From positions 1-64,000 of the forward strand of contig NZ_JAJHPV010000020.1 in the NCBI RefSeq assembly GCF_020831365.1: 64,000 nucleotides of DNA. Reading direction: 5' to 3'. Positions 35,192 to 44,405 of this stretch are shown piece by piece; position 1 is the first letter of the stretch; every line of letters begins with the position of its first letter. A program made the position numbers and the translations under genes. The notes below the pieces were generated by a model, which was not told the origin of the DNA, made no database searches, and was given only the letters and a program-made list of their open reading frames with translations. The stretch is from Massilia agrisoli. Lineage in GTDB: Bacteria > Pseudomonadota > Gammaproteobacteria > Burkholderiales > Burkholderiaceae_D.

Positions 35192-37182
35192 CGTGACTCG
35201 TTTAACAAACTCTTCAAAGTGGCGGCCAGCCGCGCATCAGGCGCTGCGGGTGCGTACTTGTAGGCGCTGTACAGGGCAAGGAAGCGCGCAACGGCGGCCT
35301 GCTTGGCGGGCGCCATGCCTGAGCCCTGCAAGCGCTGTGCATACGCGCTCGGGCCTTCGTCCGGCGCACGCGGCAAACCCTGTCGGGCAAGCTGCAGGCA
35401 CATGGCCGAGTATAACGCATCGATCGGGTCGCCTTGCCTCTGACTACGCCATGCGCGTCCTATAAACAACAGCATGAGCAGAAGGACAATGACTGTAATG
35501 ACGCGCCAGTCGGACAGTGCTGCGTGCATGCTTGATAACAGCGCGTGCTGCCGCTGCGGCGTGTAATTCAGTATCCACTGGTTCCAGTCGTTGTTCAAGG
35601 CGCTCCACTGGTTGCGCAGCTGCGTGAGCAGGGTGTTTTCGCTGACGCCTTCCATCAGGCTGCCAAGGCCGGCAATGCCGAATGGGTCCTGCGGCGGTAT
35701 CGCGCCTGCGAGCCCGCGCTGCACGCGCTCGGGCGCCACGGCCGACGTGGGGTCTACCCGAACCCAGCCGCGCCCGGCAATCCACACCTCCGCCCACGCG
35801 TGCGCATCCGATTGGCGCACCGTCATGACGCCGTCGACCGGATTCATTTCGCCGCCCTGGTACCCGGTCACCACGCGCGCCGGCACGCCAGCTGCACGCA
35901 TCACGAACACAAACGAGCTGGCGTAGTGTTCACAGAATCCGGCGCGGGTCGTGAACAGGAATTCGTCGACCGAATCGCGCCCGAGCCGCGGCGGCTCCAG
36001 CGTGTAGATGTAGTTCTCGGTCCGGAACATCGTCAGCAACGTGCTGACCCGCCTGGCCGGGTCGGCAATGCGGCGCAAGGTGTCGCCCAGCTGCCTGGCC
36101 TGCGGGTTGAAGCCCCAGGGGATCATGAGCGACTGCACCAGTTCACCCATTTCCAGCTTCGGCTGCACCCGGTAGCTCAGGTAGGAAGTCACGTCGTAAC
36201 GCACCCGCTGGTCGATCGGGCGTGCTGCGCTCAGTTCCAGCTCGGGCGTTACCGACACCGTGTTGGCCTCCAGCTGCGGCAGCGCGGCCGGTACGTCGAG
36301 CGCAAACAGCCAGCGCTTGCCGGCAGGTTCCAGCGTGACCTGCTGGCGCAGCGGACGCCCCGTCACCGTCATGGCGATGCTGGAAGTTGCGCCCTGGCCG
36401 CGCAGGCGCGTCCAGGTGCGGCCATCGAATTCGCCCAGCACCAGGCCGCGCCAGTACAGCTGGTGGGGCGCCGGCGCCGGGCCATCGAACCTTACGCGGA
36501 ACGCCGTCTCGCCCGACTTGGCAAGGCTCGACAGGTTACCGGGCGCCATGCTCTCGGACAGCCCGCTGCGGCCATCGCTGGCGTCGCCCGGCATGCCCCA
36601 CAGCGGCCCCTGGATGCGCGGGAAGACGAAGAACAGCAGCAGCGCCAGCGGCAATCCCATGCCCAGGATCCTGGCGCCGATCAGCAGCCGCCGCCCGAAC
36701 GACGGCACGGCGCCGGTGAACTGGAACGACAGCTGCGCAGTCAGCAGCGCAATCACCGACACGACCATCATGATTGCGGTGGCGATGCTCTGCGAGTAGA
36801 AGAAGTTGGTCAGCACCAGGAAGAAGCACAGGAAAATCACCACGAACAGGTCGCGCCGCGCGTGCATCTCCAGCATCTTGAAGGCCACCAGCAGCACCAG
36901 CATCGCCACGCCTGCGTCGCGGCCCAGCAGCGTGTGGTAGGTGGCGAACACCGCGCCCATCGCCGCCAGCGACACCGGCAGCAGCAGGAAGCCCGGCGGC
37001 ATGCGGGTGCCGCGGAAGGTAATCGACGCGCGCCACAGCAAGGTCGCGCCGCAGGCCACCGACACCCACAGCGGCAGGTGGGCCGCATGCGGCGCCAGGA
37101 CCAGCAAGGCCGCGCCCAGCAGCAGCAGGGTGTCGGCCTTGTCGCGGGTCAGGCGCTGCGAGATGGCGGCCAGCTTTTTCAT
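35188..37182 (-). CDS. tgpA: TgpA-like transmembrane transglutaminase (DUF3488)
   Basis: A 664-residue protein. N-terminal DUF3488 with about six membrane helices precedes a periplasmic transglutaminase-like domain with the triad Cys in TRAGFCEHYAS, His in SDAHAWAE and Asp in VRVDPTSA, and a further C-terminal helix and DUF4129 tail. Homologous to P. aeruginosa TgpA. It sits with MoxR and DUF58 genes upstream, the usual trio, and mltB downstream. Its stop and start overlap those of both neighbours. Confidence 0.9.
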   Translation of the reverse strand: MKKLAAISQRLTRDKADTLLLLGAALLVLAPHAAHLPLWVSVACGATLLWRASITFRGTRMPPGFLLLPVSLAAMGAVFATYHTLLGRDAGVAMLVLLVAFKMLEMHARRDLFVVIFLCFFLVLTNFFYSQSIATAIMMVVSVIALLTAQLSFQFTGAVPSFGRRLLIGARILGMGLPLALLLFFVFPRIQGPLWGMPGDASDGRSGLSESMAPGNLSSLAKSGETAFRVRFDGPAPAPHQLYWRGLVLGEFDGRTWTRLRGQGATSSIAMTVTGRPLRQQVTLEPAGKRWLFALDVPAALPQLEANTVSVTPELELSAARPIDQRVRYDVTSYLSYRVQPKLEMGELVQSLMIPWGFNPQARQLGDTLRRIADPARRVSTLLTMFRTENYIYTLEPPRLGRDSVDEFLFTTRAGFCEHYASSFVFVMRAAGVPARVVTGYQGGEMNPVDGVMTVRQSDAHAWAEVWIAGRGWVRVDPTSAVAPERVQRGLAGAIPPQDPFGIAGLGSLMEGVSENTLLTQLRNQWSALNNDWNQWILNYTPQRQHALLSSMHAALSDWRVITVIVLLLMLLFIGRAWRSQRQGDPIDALYSAMCLQLARQGLPRAPDEGPSAYAQRLQGSGMAPAKQAAVARFLALYSAYKYAPAAPDARLAATLKSLLNESR

Positions 37183-38174
37183 GCGGCCTCCGGGAGGCCG
37201 TAAAGGGCGAGGGCGCGCAGGCAGGCGGCGCGGTGCGCGTCGCCGCTGGACGCCGCAAACTGGTGGGCGCCCATCCGAAAGCCGTAGGGCAGGCCGCGCT
37301 GCTCGGCGTCGAGCACCCAGCGCGCCATGCGCGACAGGCGCAGTTCAAGGTCGATATAAACCGGCATGGCGTCGAAGTCGAGCACCAGCTCCTCGTTGGC
37401 TCCGCCTTCGAAATGCTTGGTCACCAGCTGTCCGCCAAAAGCCGGATCGACGCGGGCGATCTGCCGCCACGCGAGGTGGCGCATCTGGTCGCCCGGCTGG
37501 TAGCTGCGGATGCCGGCAAAGTTGTCGTCGCCGGCGTGGCCGGCGCCATCGACGCTGGCGCTTGCGCGCATCGGCAGCGGCGGCGCCTCGGTTTCAGGAA
37601 AAGGGTAAACCAGGACCCGCGCATCGGGCTGCCAGTAGCTCCATGCGGTAAACAGGCCGAGCGGGAAGCGGGTCGACAGGCGCACCCGCGGCGCCGGCAG
37701 CCAGCCGCGCTCCTGGCTTGGCATCGACAGGCGCGCCACGGTTTCGCCGCGCGCGGCGACATCGACCGCATGGCGCGGCGCATCCTGCGACGCAAAGTCG
37801 ATCCATACCGCGTAGCGGTCGAGGCGGGTGCGGTTGATCAGGTGCAGTTCGAAGCTGGCTTCCTCGCCCGCGAACACCGGCTGGGCGCGGCCCGGGCGCA
37901 GGCGCAGGTGGGCCAGGTTTTTATACGTGAGGTACATGTCCGCCACCGCGCAGGTGGCGGCGAGGAAGGTCAGGCCGAAGCCCAGGCCCAGGTTGTAGTT
38001 GATCGAGCCGATCAGCAAAACCAGCAACAGCGCGAAGAAGCCCATGCCGGGGCCGGTGGGCAGGATGAACACGCGGCGCTGGCTCAGCACCACTTCGCCC
38101 TGTTCGGCACCCTTCATCCGGAACAGCCACTTGTCCGTCTTGCGGCGTACCAGTCCTTTCAGTGCCGCCAGCAT
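37179..38174 (-). CDS. DUF58 membrane protein
   Basis: A 331-residue protein. The ATG at 38174 (MLAALKGLVRRKTDKW) is chosen; the frame remains open upstream into the MoxR gene. Two hydrophobic helices (about 38-76) precede a beta-rich part and the DUF58 signature GIRSYQPGDQMRHLAWRQIAR. The domain works with MoxR AAA+ ATPases, perhaps as a partner in envelope complex assembly. It is 8 bp from the MoxR stop and overlaps the tgpA start by 4 bp. Confidence 0.9.
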   Translation of the reverse strand: MLAALKGLVRRKTDKWLFRMKGAEQGEVVLSQRRVFILPTGPGMGFFALLLVLLIGSINYNLGLGFGLTFLAATCAVADMYLTYKNLAHLRLRPGRAQPVFAGEEASFELHLINRTRLDRYAVWIDFASQDAPRHAVDVAARGETVARLSMPSQERGWLPAPRVRLSTRFPLGLFTAWSYWQPDARVLVYPFPETEAPPLPMRASASVDGAGHAGDDNFAGIRSYQPGDQMRHLAWRQIARVDPAFGGQLVTKHFEGGANEELVLDFDAMPVYIDLELRLSRMARWVLDAEQRGLPYGFRMGAHQFAASSGDAHRAACLRALALYGLPEAA

Positions 38175-38182
38175 CGCCGATC

Positions 38183-39103
<921 letters not shown>

Positions 39104-39251
39104 GTGCATCCCTGTGTAGCGTAAAGACAGTCGCCGGCGTGTTAGATTAGCGCCATCGAACCACTTATTCATCCGTCATCCGTTTCGTCGATTCTATGCG
39201 AGAACGGCCGAGCCGTGCGGGATTGATGACAGCGTTACAGAAGCCGAGAAC

Positions 39252-40184
39252 ATGAGTACAGCAATTTACAGCCACATCGACTGCCGCATGCACGAGATGG
39301 GCGACTGGCATCCGGAATCGCCGGCGCGCCTGCAGGCGATCGAGGACCAGCTGATTTTGGCGCGCATGGACGGCCTGGTGGAACACCGCGAAGCGCCGCT
39401 GGCCGAGCTGCCTATCGTCGCGCGCAACCACACGCTGGAAGCCATCGCGCGCGTGCGCGAAAATGTGCCCGCCGAGCCGGGCGAGTACTATCCGCTCGAC
39501 GGCGACACCTTGCTCAATTCGTGGAGCTACAAGGCCGCGCTGCGCGCCGCCGGCGCCGCCGTCGCGGCCACCGACGCCGTCATCGCCGGCAGCATCGACA
39601 ACGCCTTCTGCGCGATCCGCCCGCCGGGCCACCACGCGCGCCCCGGCGAAGCAATGGGCTTCTGCCTGTTCAACAACGTCGCCATCGCCGCGCGCCACGC
39701 GATGGAGTCGCATGGCCTCGAACGCATCGCCATCGTCGACTTCGACGTCCATCACGGTAACGGCACCGCCGAATCGTTCCGCGACGACCCGCGCGTGCTG
39801 ATGGCCAGCTTCTTCCAGCATCCGTTTTACCCCTACAGCGAGGTGGAACCGGTCAGCGCCACCCACGTCAACATCCCCGTGCCGGCCTACAGCAAGGGCG
39901 ACGTGGTGCGCCAGGTGGTGCTCGACCACTGGCTGCCCGCGCTGCACGCCCACCGCCCCGAGATGATCTTCATTTCGGCGGGCTTCGACGCCCATGCCGA
40001 AGACGATATCGGCCAGATGGGGCTGGTCGAGGCCGACTACGCCTGGATCACGCAGCAGCTGATGGCGGTCGCGCGCGAACATGCGCAAGGGCGCATCGTC
40101 AGCTGCCTCGAAGGCGGCTACAACCTGTCGGCGCTCGCCCGCAGCGTCGTTGCCCACATCAAGGTGTTAGCCGAGCTCGACTGA
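39252..40184 (+). CDS. Histone deacetylase family (class II-like) amidohydrolase
   Basis: A 310-residue arginase/deacetylase-fold zinc enzyme. Conserved RPPGHHARP, VDFDVHHGNGTAE (zinc Asp and His), FISAGFDAHAEDD and SCLEGGYNLSALARS. Bacterial members act on acetylpolyamines or protein acetyl-lysine. It is divergent from the MoxR operon and alone. Family sure, substrate open. Confidence 0.9.
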   Translation: MSTAIYSHIDCRMHEMGDWHPESPARLQAIEDQLILARMDGLVEHREAPLAELPIVARNHTLEAIARVRENVPAEPGEYYPLDGDTLLNSWSYKAALRAAGAAVAATDAVIAGSIDNAFCAIRPPGHHARPGEAMGFCLFNNVAIAARHAMESHGLERIAIVDFDVHHGNGTAESFRDDPRVLMASFFQHPFYPYSEVEPVSATHVNIPVPAYSKGDVVRQVVLDHWLPALHAHRPEMIFISAGFDAHAEDDIGQMGLVEADYAWITQQLMAVAREHAQGRIVSCLEGGYNLSALARSVVAHIKVLAELD

Positions 40185-40238
40185 GTTTGGCTTTTTGTCT
40201 CGTTAAACGCACAGTTGGGTCATTCCCAACCGTGCGGA

Positions 40239-40267
40239 TTGACATGCATATATCCCCTCGGTAAATT
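40239..40267 (+). promoter_or_regulatory. Sigma-70-like promoter
   Basis: TTGACA (40239-40244), a 17-bp spacer, and TAAATT (40262-40267). It would start the transcript near 40274, about 95 nt before the secreted-protein gene. A hairpin GCACAGTTGGG/CCCAACCGTGC lies just upstream (40208-40234). Confidence 0.65.
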
Positions 40268-40367
40268 TGTTGCTGGACGTCCAGCACGGTCGTTCTATTT
40301 CCACCTTGTCCTTCACACCCGTCTCACCCGATTGTTTCATCCGTAGTTCCCACACTAGGAGAAATAA

Positions 40368-41255
40368 ATGAGTCGATTCACGCGCATTTTCGTCACGCTC
40401 TTCGTCCTCTCGCTGGCCGCCGCATCCGGCCTGGCCAGCGCCGCCAACTACACGCTCTGGATCAACGGCCGCACCGGCGGCGGCGTGGTCGGCAACTACA
40501 ACAGCTTTACCTATTGGGGGCCAAGCACCACGGCCGCGGGCGTGAACAAGAAATCGGTGAACTGGGACGGCTACAACAGCATCTCCTCGCAAAACGGCAA
40601 GATCCGCGACGCGCTCGACTGCTTCTGCACCGGCACTAACTGGTGCTATGTCGCCACCCACAGCGCGGGCGACCTGATGATGGGCTACACCCTCGCCAAC
40701 TACGGCAGTTCGGCGCGCCTGAAAAAGAACGCGACGCCCAATTCTGCCGGCGTATGCGGCAATTCGGACGGCAGCTCGCAGACCGGCTGGAACATCAAGT
40801 GGGTGCGCGCGGCATCCGGCGCGGGCGGCGGCTCCGAGCTGTCCGACGCCGGTTCGTGGACCACGACCGAGCCGCTGGTCAAGGACCTCAAGACCACCAC
40901 GGCGCGCGCCATGTACAACCACAACGCCACCGCCAACGTCTGGTTCTACATGTACGCGGGCGCCAAAGGCACCGCCTACTCGGGCATCCTGCCGGGCCAG
41001 GACGATGAAGCCGTTGCCTACCACAGCACCGGCGGGGTATCCGGTTCATCGGGCGGCTCCTGGTGCAACCCGAGCGACTGGTTCTGCAACGACCTCACCT
41101 TGGGCACCGCGGCCAACGAAGGCGGCAGGACCAAATGGAGCTACCACTCGGTCTCGTTCAGGGACGATAACGAAGCCTACAACCACTACGCCAACGGCAA
41201 CTGGGGCGGCATCGTGGGCGTAGTGCGCAACGCGGTGGTCAACAGTGCCTACTAA
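40368..41255 (+). CDS. Secreted protein with lipase-like HSAGD motif, unrecognised
   Basis: A 295-residue protein with a signal peptide (after LASA) and strong AGGAGA ribosome site. The mature part is rich in Gly, Ser, Asn and aromatic residues and has paired cysteines (CFCTGTNWC, later WCNPSDWFC). WCYVATHSAGDLMMGYTLANYG contains H-S-A-G, reminiscent of an alpha/beta-hydrolase nucleophile elbow. No clear catalytic Asp/His is assigned. The next gene overlaps its end by 11 bp, so they work together. Not recognised as a named family. Confidence 0.55.
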   Translation: MSRFTRIFVTLFVLSLAAASGLASAANYTLWINGRTGGGVVGNYNSFTYWGPSTTAAGVNKKSVNWDGYNSISSQNGKIRDALDCFCTGTNWCYVATHSAGDLMMGYTLANYGSSARLKKNATPNSAGVCGNSDGSSQTGWNIKWVRAASGAGGGSELSDAGSWTTTEPLVKDLKTTTARAMYNHNATANVWFYMYAGAKGTAYSGILPGQDDEAVAYHSTGGVSGSSGGSWCNPSDWFCNDLTLGTAANEGGRTKWSYHSVSFRDDNEAYNHYANGNWGGIVGVVRNAVVNSAY

Positions 41256-42489
41256 GCACAGCAAGCTGGCGCTGGTCGGCCCGGCCGTCGCCGTGGCGGC
41301 GGCGCTGGCCGTCGTCTTCTGGCCCGAACAGGGGCAGGAGGCGGCGGCAGGCAGCGCCGCCGCACCGGTACGCACGGCCGCGGCCGTGCAGGCGGCCGGC
41401 CAGCCTGGCGGTCCGCCTCCCATACCAGCCGGGCTGGAACGGGCCGAGCGTAAGCGCCTGCTGGACGAGCAGTACCAGCACGCCGACCAGACCTATTGCA
41501 GCTACCTGGCCAGTACAAAATACCCGGTGTCATCGCGGCCGATCGCCGAGCACCCGGACCAGGTTTATCCGAACCAGCCGGTGGTCGAGACCCAGCCGAT
41601 GCGCGGAGAGGGCGGCCGCGGCGGGGATCCCGATGTGCTGCTCCAGACCTCCCAATCGCGCGTATTCATGGTCGCCGGCGAAGCGGTGGCGTTCTCGCTG
41701 CGCGCCGTCAACGCGCAGGGCGGGGCACTGCCGCTGGTGGTCACGCGCGCGGTTTCCGGCGGCCTGACCTTTGGCGCCACCCGGCCTGCGGCCCAGGTGT
41801 CGCTGCCGTTTTCGGATGACGGCTCCGGTGCCGACCCGGTCGGCGGGGACAGCCATTTCGCCGCCGTGCTGGCGCCGGCGCAAACCTCGCTGGCGCAGTT
41901 CAATGGCACCATCCGCACCGAAGTGCGCTACACCGTCAACGGCCGCGCCGGCGTCGCGCTGTTCGACGTCATCTACAGCCCGGAGGTGCCGGCCACGTGG
42001 ACGGGCCAGCCGCGCGAAGTCATCGACGACGGCTCGCTGGCGTATGTGCTCAGGGCCGACGTGCGCCAGGCCGGCCGCTACATCGTCACCGGCCGCGTCG
42101 ACGATGCAAAGGGCAAGCCGTTCGCGCTGGCCACCTTCAACGACGTGCTGCGCGCCGGCCCGAACGAGATCAGGCTGACCGTGTTCGGCAAGCTCCTGCG
42201 CGACAAGGCCCCGGCCATGCCACTCACCCTGCGCGACGTCGACGGCTACCTGCTGAAGGAGGACGTCGACCCCGACCGCGCGCTGATGCCACGGCTCGAG
42301 GGCAGGGTATTGGCCGGCAAGGCGCACCCGCTGCGCAGCTTCTCGGACGCCGAGTACGCGGGCGAGGAGCGCACCCGCCACCTGGCCGAATTCTCGAAGG
42401 ACGCCAGCCGCGCCAGGCAGGCGCTGGCTGCCTTCGACCCGGCCCAGCCCGTGCCGGCCAGCCAGTGCGCCGCCAGTACCGTAAAATAG
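41245..42489 (+). CDS. Membrane-anchored beta-rich partner protein, unrecognised
   Basis: A 414-residue protein. The GTG at 41245 overlaps the previous gene by 11 bp and is the first possible start. A signal-anchor (LALVGPAVAVAAALAVVFW) and an Ala/Pro/Gly linker lead to a beta-rich region (residues about 130-300) and a helical C-terminus. One helix plus a proline-rich linker resembles lipase foldases (Lif), but the beta-rich body does not. It may help fold or anchor the secreted partner. Function unknown. Confidence 0.5.
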   Translation: MPTKHSKLALVGPAVAVAAALAVVFWPEQGQEAAAGSAAAPVRTAAAVQAAGQPGGPPPIPAGLERAERKRLLDEQYQHADQTYCSYLASTKYPVSSRPIAEHPDQVYPNQPVVETQPMRGEGGRGGDPDVLLQTSQSRVFMVAGEAVAFSLRAVNAQGGALPLVVTRAVSGGLTFGATRPAAQVSLPFSDDGSGADPVGGDSHFAAVLAPAQTSLAQFNGTIRTEVRYTVNGRAGVALFDVIYSPEVPATWTGQPREVIDDGSLAYVLRADVRQAGRYIVTGRVDDAKGKPFALATFNDVLRAGPNEIRLTVFGKLLRDKAPAMPLTLRDVDGYLLKEDVDPDRALMPRLEGRVLAGKAHPLRSFSDAEYAGEERTRHLAEFSKDASRARQALAAFDPAQPVPASQCAASTVK

Positions 42490-42519
42490 CGGTTCTACAG
42501 AGGATTTTGAAAGCGCAGC

Positions 42520-43467
42520 ATGTCGATACAATGGTACCCGGGCCACATGAACGCCGCCCGCAAGAAGGCGGCGGAACAGATGGAGAACACCGACCTGGTG
42601 ATCGAAGTGCTGGACGCGCGCCTGCCGGAAGCGAGCTGCAACCCGATGGTCGAGGAACTGCGCCTGTTCCGCCAGCGTCCGTGCCTGAAAATCCTCAACA
42701 AGGTCGACCTGGCCGACCCGGAAGCGACCAAGGCCTGGAGCGCCTTCTACGACGCCCAGGAAGGCGTGACCGCCTATCCGATGACCACCAAGAAGCCGGC
42801 CGACGTGGCGCGCATCCCGGACCTGTGCCAGTCGCTGGCGCCGCACCGCGGCGTGCCGACCAAGCCGCTGCGCATCATGATCATGGGGATTCCCAACGTC
42901 GGCAAATCGACCCTGATGAACGCGCTGCTGAAGAAAAAGGTGGCCAAGGTGGGCGACGAGCCGGCCGTCACCAAGATGCAGCAAAAGCTCTACCTCGGCA
43001 AAAACACCATCCTGGTCGACACGCCCGGCATGCTATGGCCGAAAATCGCCATGGCCAGCGACGGCATGATGCTGGCCGCAAGCCACGCCATCGGCTCCAA
43101 CGCGCTGATCGAGGAAGAAGTGGCGGTGTTCCTGGCCGAGGTGCTGCTGGAACGCTATCCGCAGCTGCTGACGGCGCGCTACGGCCTGAAGCTCGACGGC
43201 ATCGACGCGATCGGCGTCATTGAAGGCGTGGCGGCGCGCCGCGGCTTCCGGCAGAAGGGCGGCGACCTCGATTTCGAAAAAGCGTCGCACACCTTCTTGC
43301 AGGACTACCGCAGCGGCGCGCTGGGCCGCATCAGCCTGGAAACGCCGGAAACCCGCGCTGCGCGCCTGATGCAGCATGAAGCCGAGATGGCGGCGAAGGC
43401 GGCGAAGGCAGCTGCCGCCGCCGCCGAAAAAGCCGAGCGCAACGCGCGCGGCAAGCGCGGCACCTAA
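42520..43467 (+). CDS. rbgA: Circularly permuted ribosome-assembly GTPase YlqF/RbgA
   Basis: A 315-residue GTPase with the permuted G4-G5-G1-G2-G3 order: NKVD (G4) near residue 61, then IMGIPNVGKSTLMNALL (G1) and DTPGM (G3). The start WYPGHMNAARK is diagnostic of YlqF/RbgA. In Bacillus it matures the 50S subunit. The C-terminus is an Ala/Lys coiled-coil-like tail. It lies 30 bp after the unrelated partner gene. Confidence 0.9.
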   Translation: MSIQWYPGHMNAARKKAAEQMENTDLVIEVLDARLPEASCNPMVEELRLFRQRPCLKILNKVDLADPEATKAWSAFYDAQEGVTAYPMTTKKPADVARIPDLCQSLAPHRGVPTKPLRIMIMGIPNVGKSTLMNALLKKKVAKVGDEPAVTKMQQKLYLGKNTILVDTPGMLWPKIAMASDGMMLAASHAIGSNALIEEEVAVFLAEVLLERYPQLLTARYGLKLDGIDAIGVIEGVAARRGFRQKGGDLDFEKASHTFLQDYRSGALGRISLETPETRAARLMQHEAEMAAKAAKAAAAAAEKAERNARGKRGT

Positions 43468-43548
43468 GGCCTTCCCAAGCATTCAAAGAACCTCAGCGAA
43501 CTCCAACCGGCGGTTGGCGTTCCACCTTGAGCGCTCGATGCGCGGCGC

Positions 43549-43968
43549 TCAGCGCTTGGCCTTCTGCGCGGGTATCGACACCATGGACGGCTTGCTGGGG
43601 TCAGGTATATAACTCAGCTTCATGTCGTCGCCCGTGCGTTGGTTGAATTCCATGATCACATTGCCGTCGCCGGAGACGAACTTATTCTTCGACACGGGTT
43701 TGAGCCGCATCGGCTTCTCGTTGTCGATTGTCGCATCGATGTATTCTGGCCTGCCGCGCACGTCCAGCCGCCAGCCATTCGCCATGTCATAGGTTCCCGC
43801 GATTTGCTTGACTTCGTCCGTCCTGAGCCGGATCGTCTTGCCTGGGGCGGTTACTGTCACGGTCGAGATCGGGGCAGTATCGGGCAGCGGGTAGGGTTGG
43901 GTTTGCGCACCGACGCCGGTGGCAAGCACGAGCAGGGATGCGGGAATCAGGAGAGATAGGGGTCGCAT
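43549..43968 (-). CDS. Secreted orphan protein
   Basis: A 139-residue protein. Start at the ATG at 43968 with AAGGAA upstream; a frame extension to 44010 lacks support. Signal peptide (after GVGA), then a beta-rich body (ISTVTVTAPGKTIRLRTDEV, TYDMANGWRLDVRGR). No domain recognised. Divergent from the S9 pseudo-peptidase. Confidence 0.55.
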   Translation of the reverse strand: MRPLSLLIPASLLVLATGVGAQTQPYPLPDTAPISTVTVTAPGKTIRLRTDEVKQIAGTYDMANGWRLDVRGRPEYIDATIDNEKPMRLKPVSKNKFVSGDGNVIMEFNQRTGDDMKLSYIPDPSKPSMVSIPAQKAKR

Positions 43969-44405
43969 GATCGTTCCTTCACAAAGCAGAAGCCTTTGGA
44001 CAGGCGTCACGCCGAATCAGCCTCGTGGCGGGCGTCGGATGCCGCAAAGCCGGCATGGCGCTTGCGGGTACTTCAGTCTAGGTCAAGTGCCATCCAGGAC
44101 AAGGGATGCGGCGCGCACATCACGAAACTGTCTCGAAATGGAAAAAGTCATATCCGCGCGAAATGAGACAAGCCGAACGGCAGTTCGACGTCGGCTTACG
44201 ATGCCAAGCATCGGCGGGCATCCAACCGACGCGCCCTGGACTAGGCGGCAAAGTGAGCAGCGAGGCGGCAACAGACACCTGGCTACGCCCTACCGGTCGT
44301 ACGTCATTTTGGACAGGTCTATGCAATAAGGATATTGTTCAAAAAACAATCACAAGACGTGGTTTGTCGGCTATCGTAAGCGCTTTACTCGCTATCGGCC
44401 ACGCC
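43969..44405. other. Divergent spacer with an inverted repeat
   Basis: 437 bp between the secreted orphan and the S9 homologue. It contains ATTGTT-CAAAA-AACAAT (44334-44350) about 55 bp before the S9 start, a possible operator. No gene is supported; an open frame upstream of the S9 start has no family-like sequence. Confidence 0.4.

Noticed and set aside
41245-42489. Lipase-specific foldase (Lif)
   Set aside because: Anchor and linker fit, but the long beta-rich body does not match the helical Lif fold.
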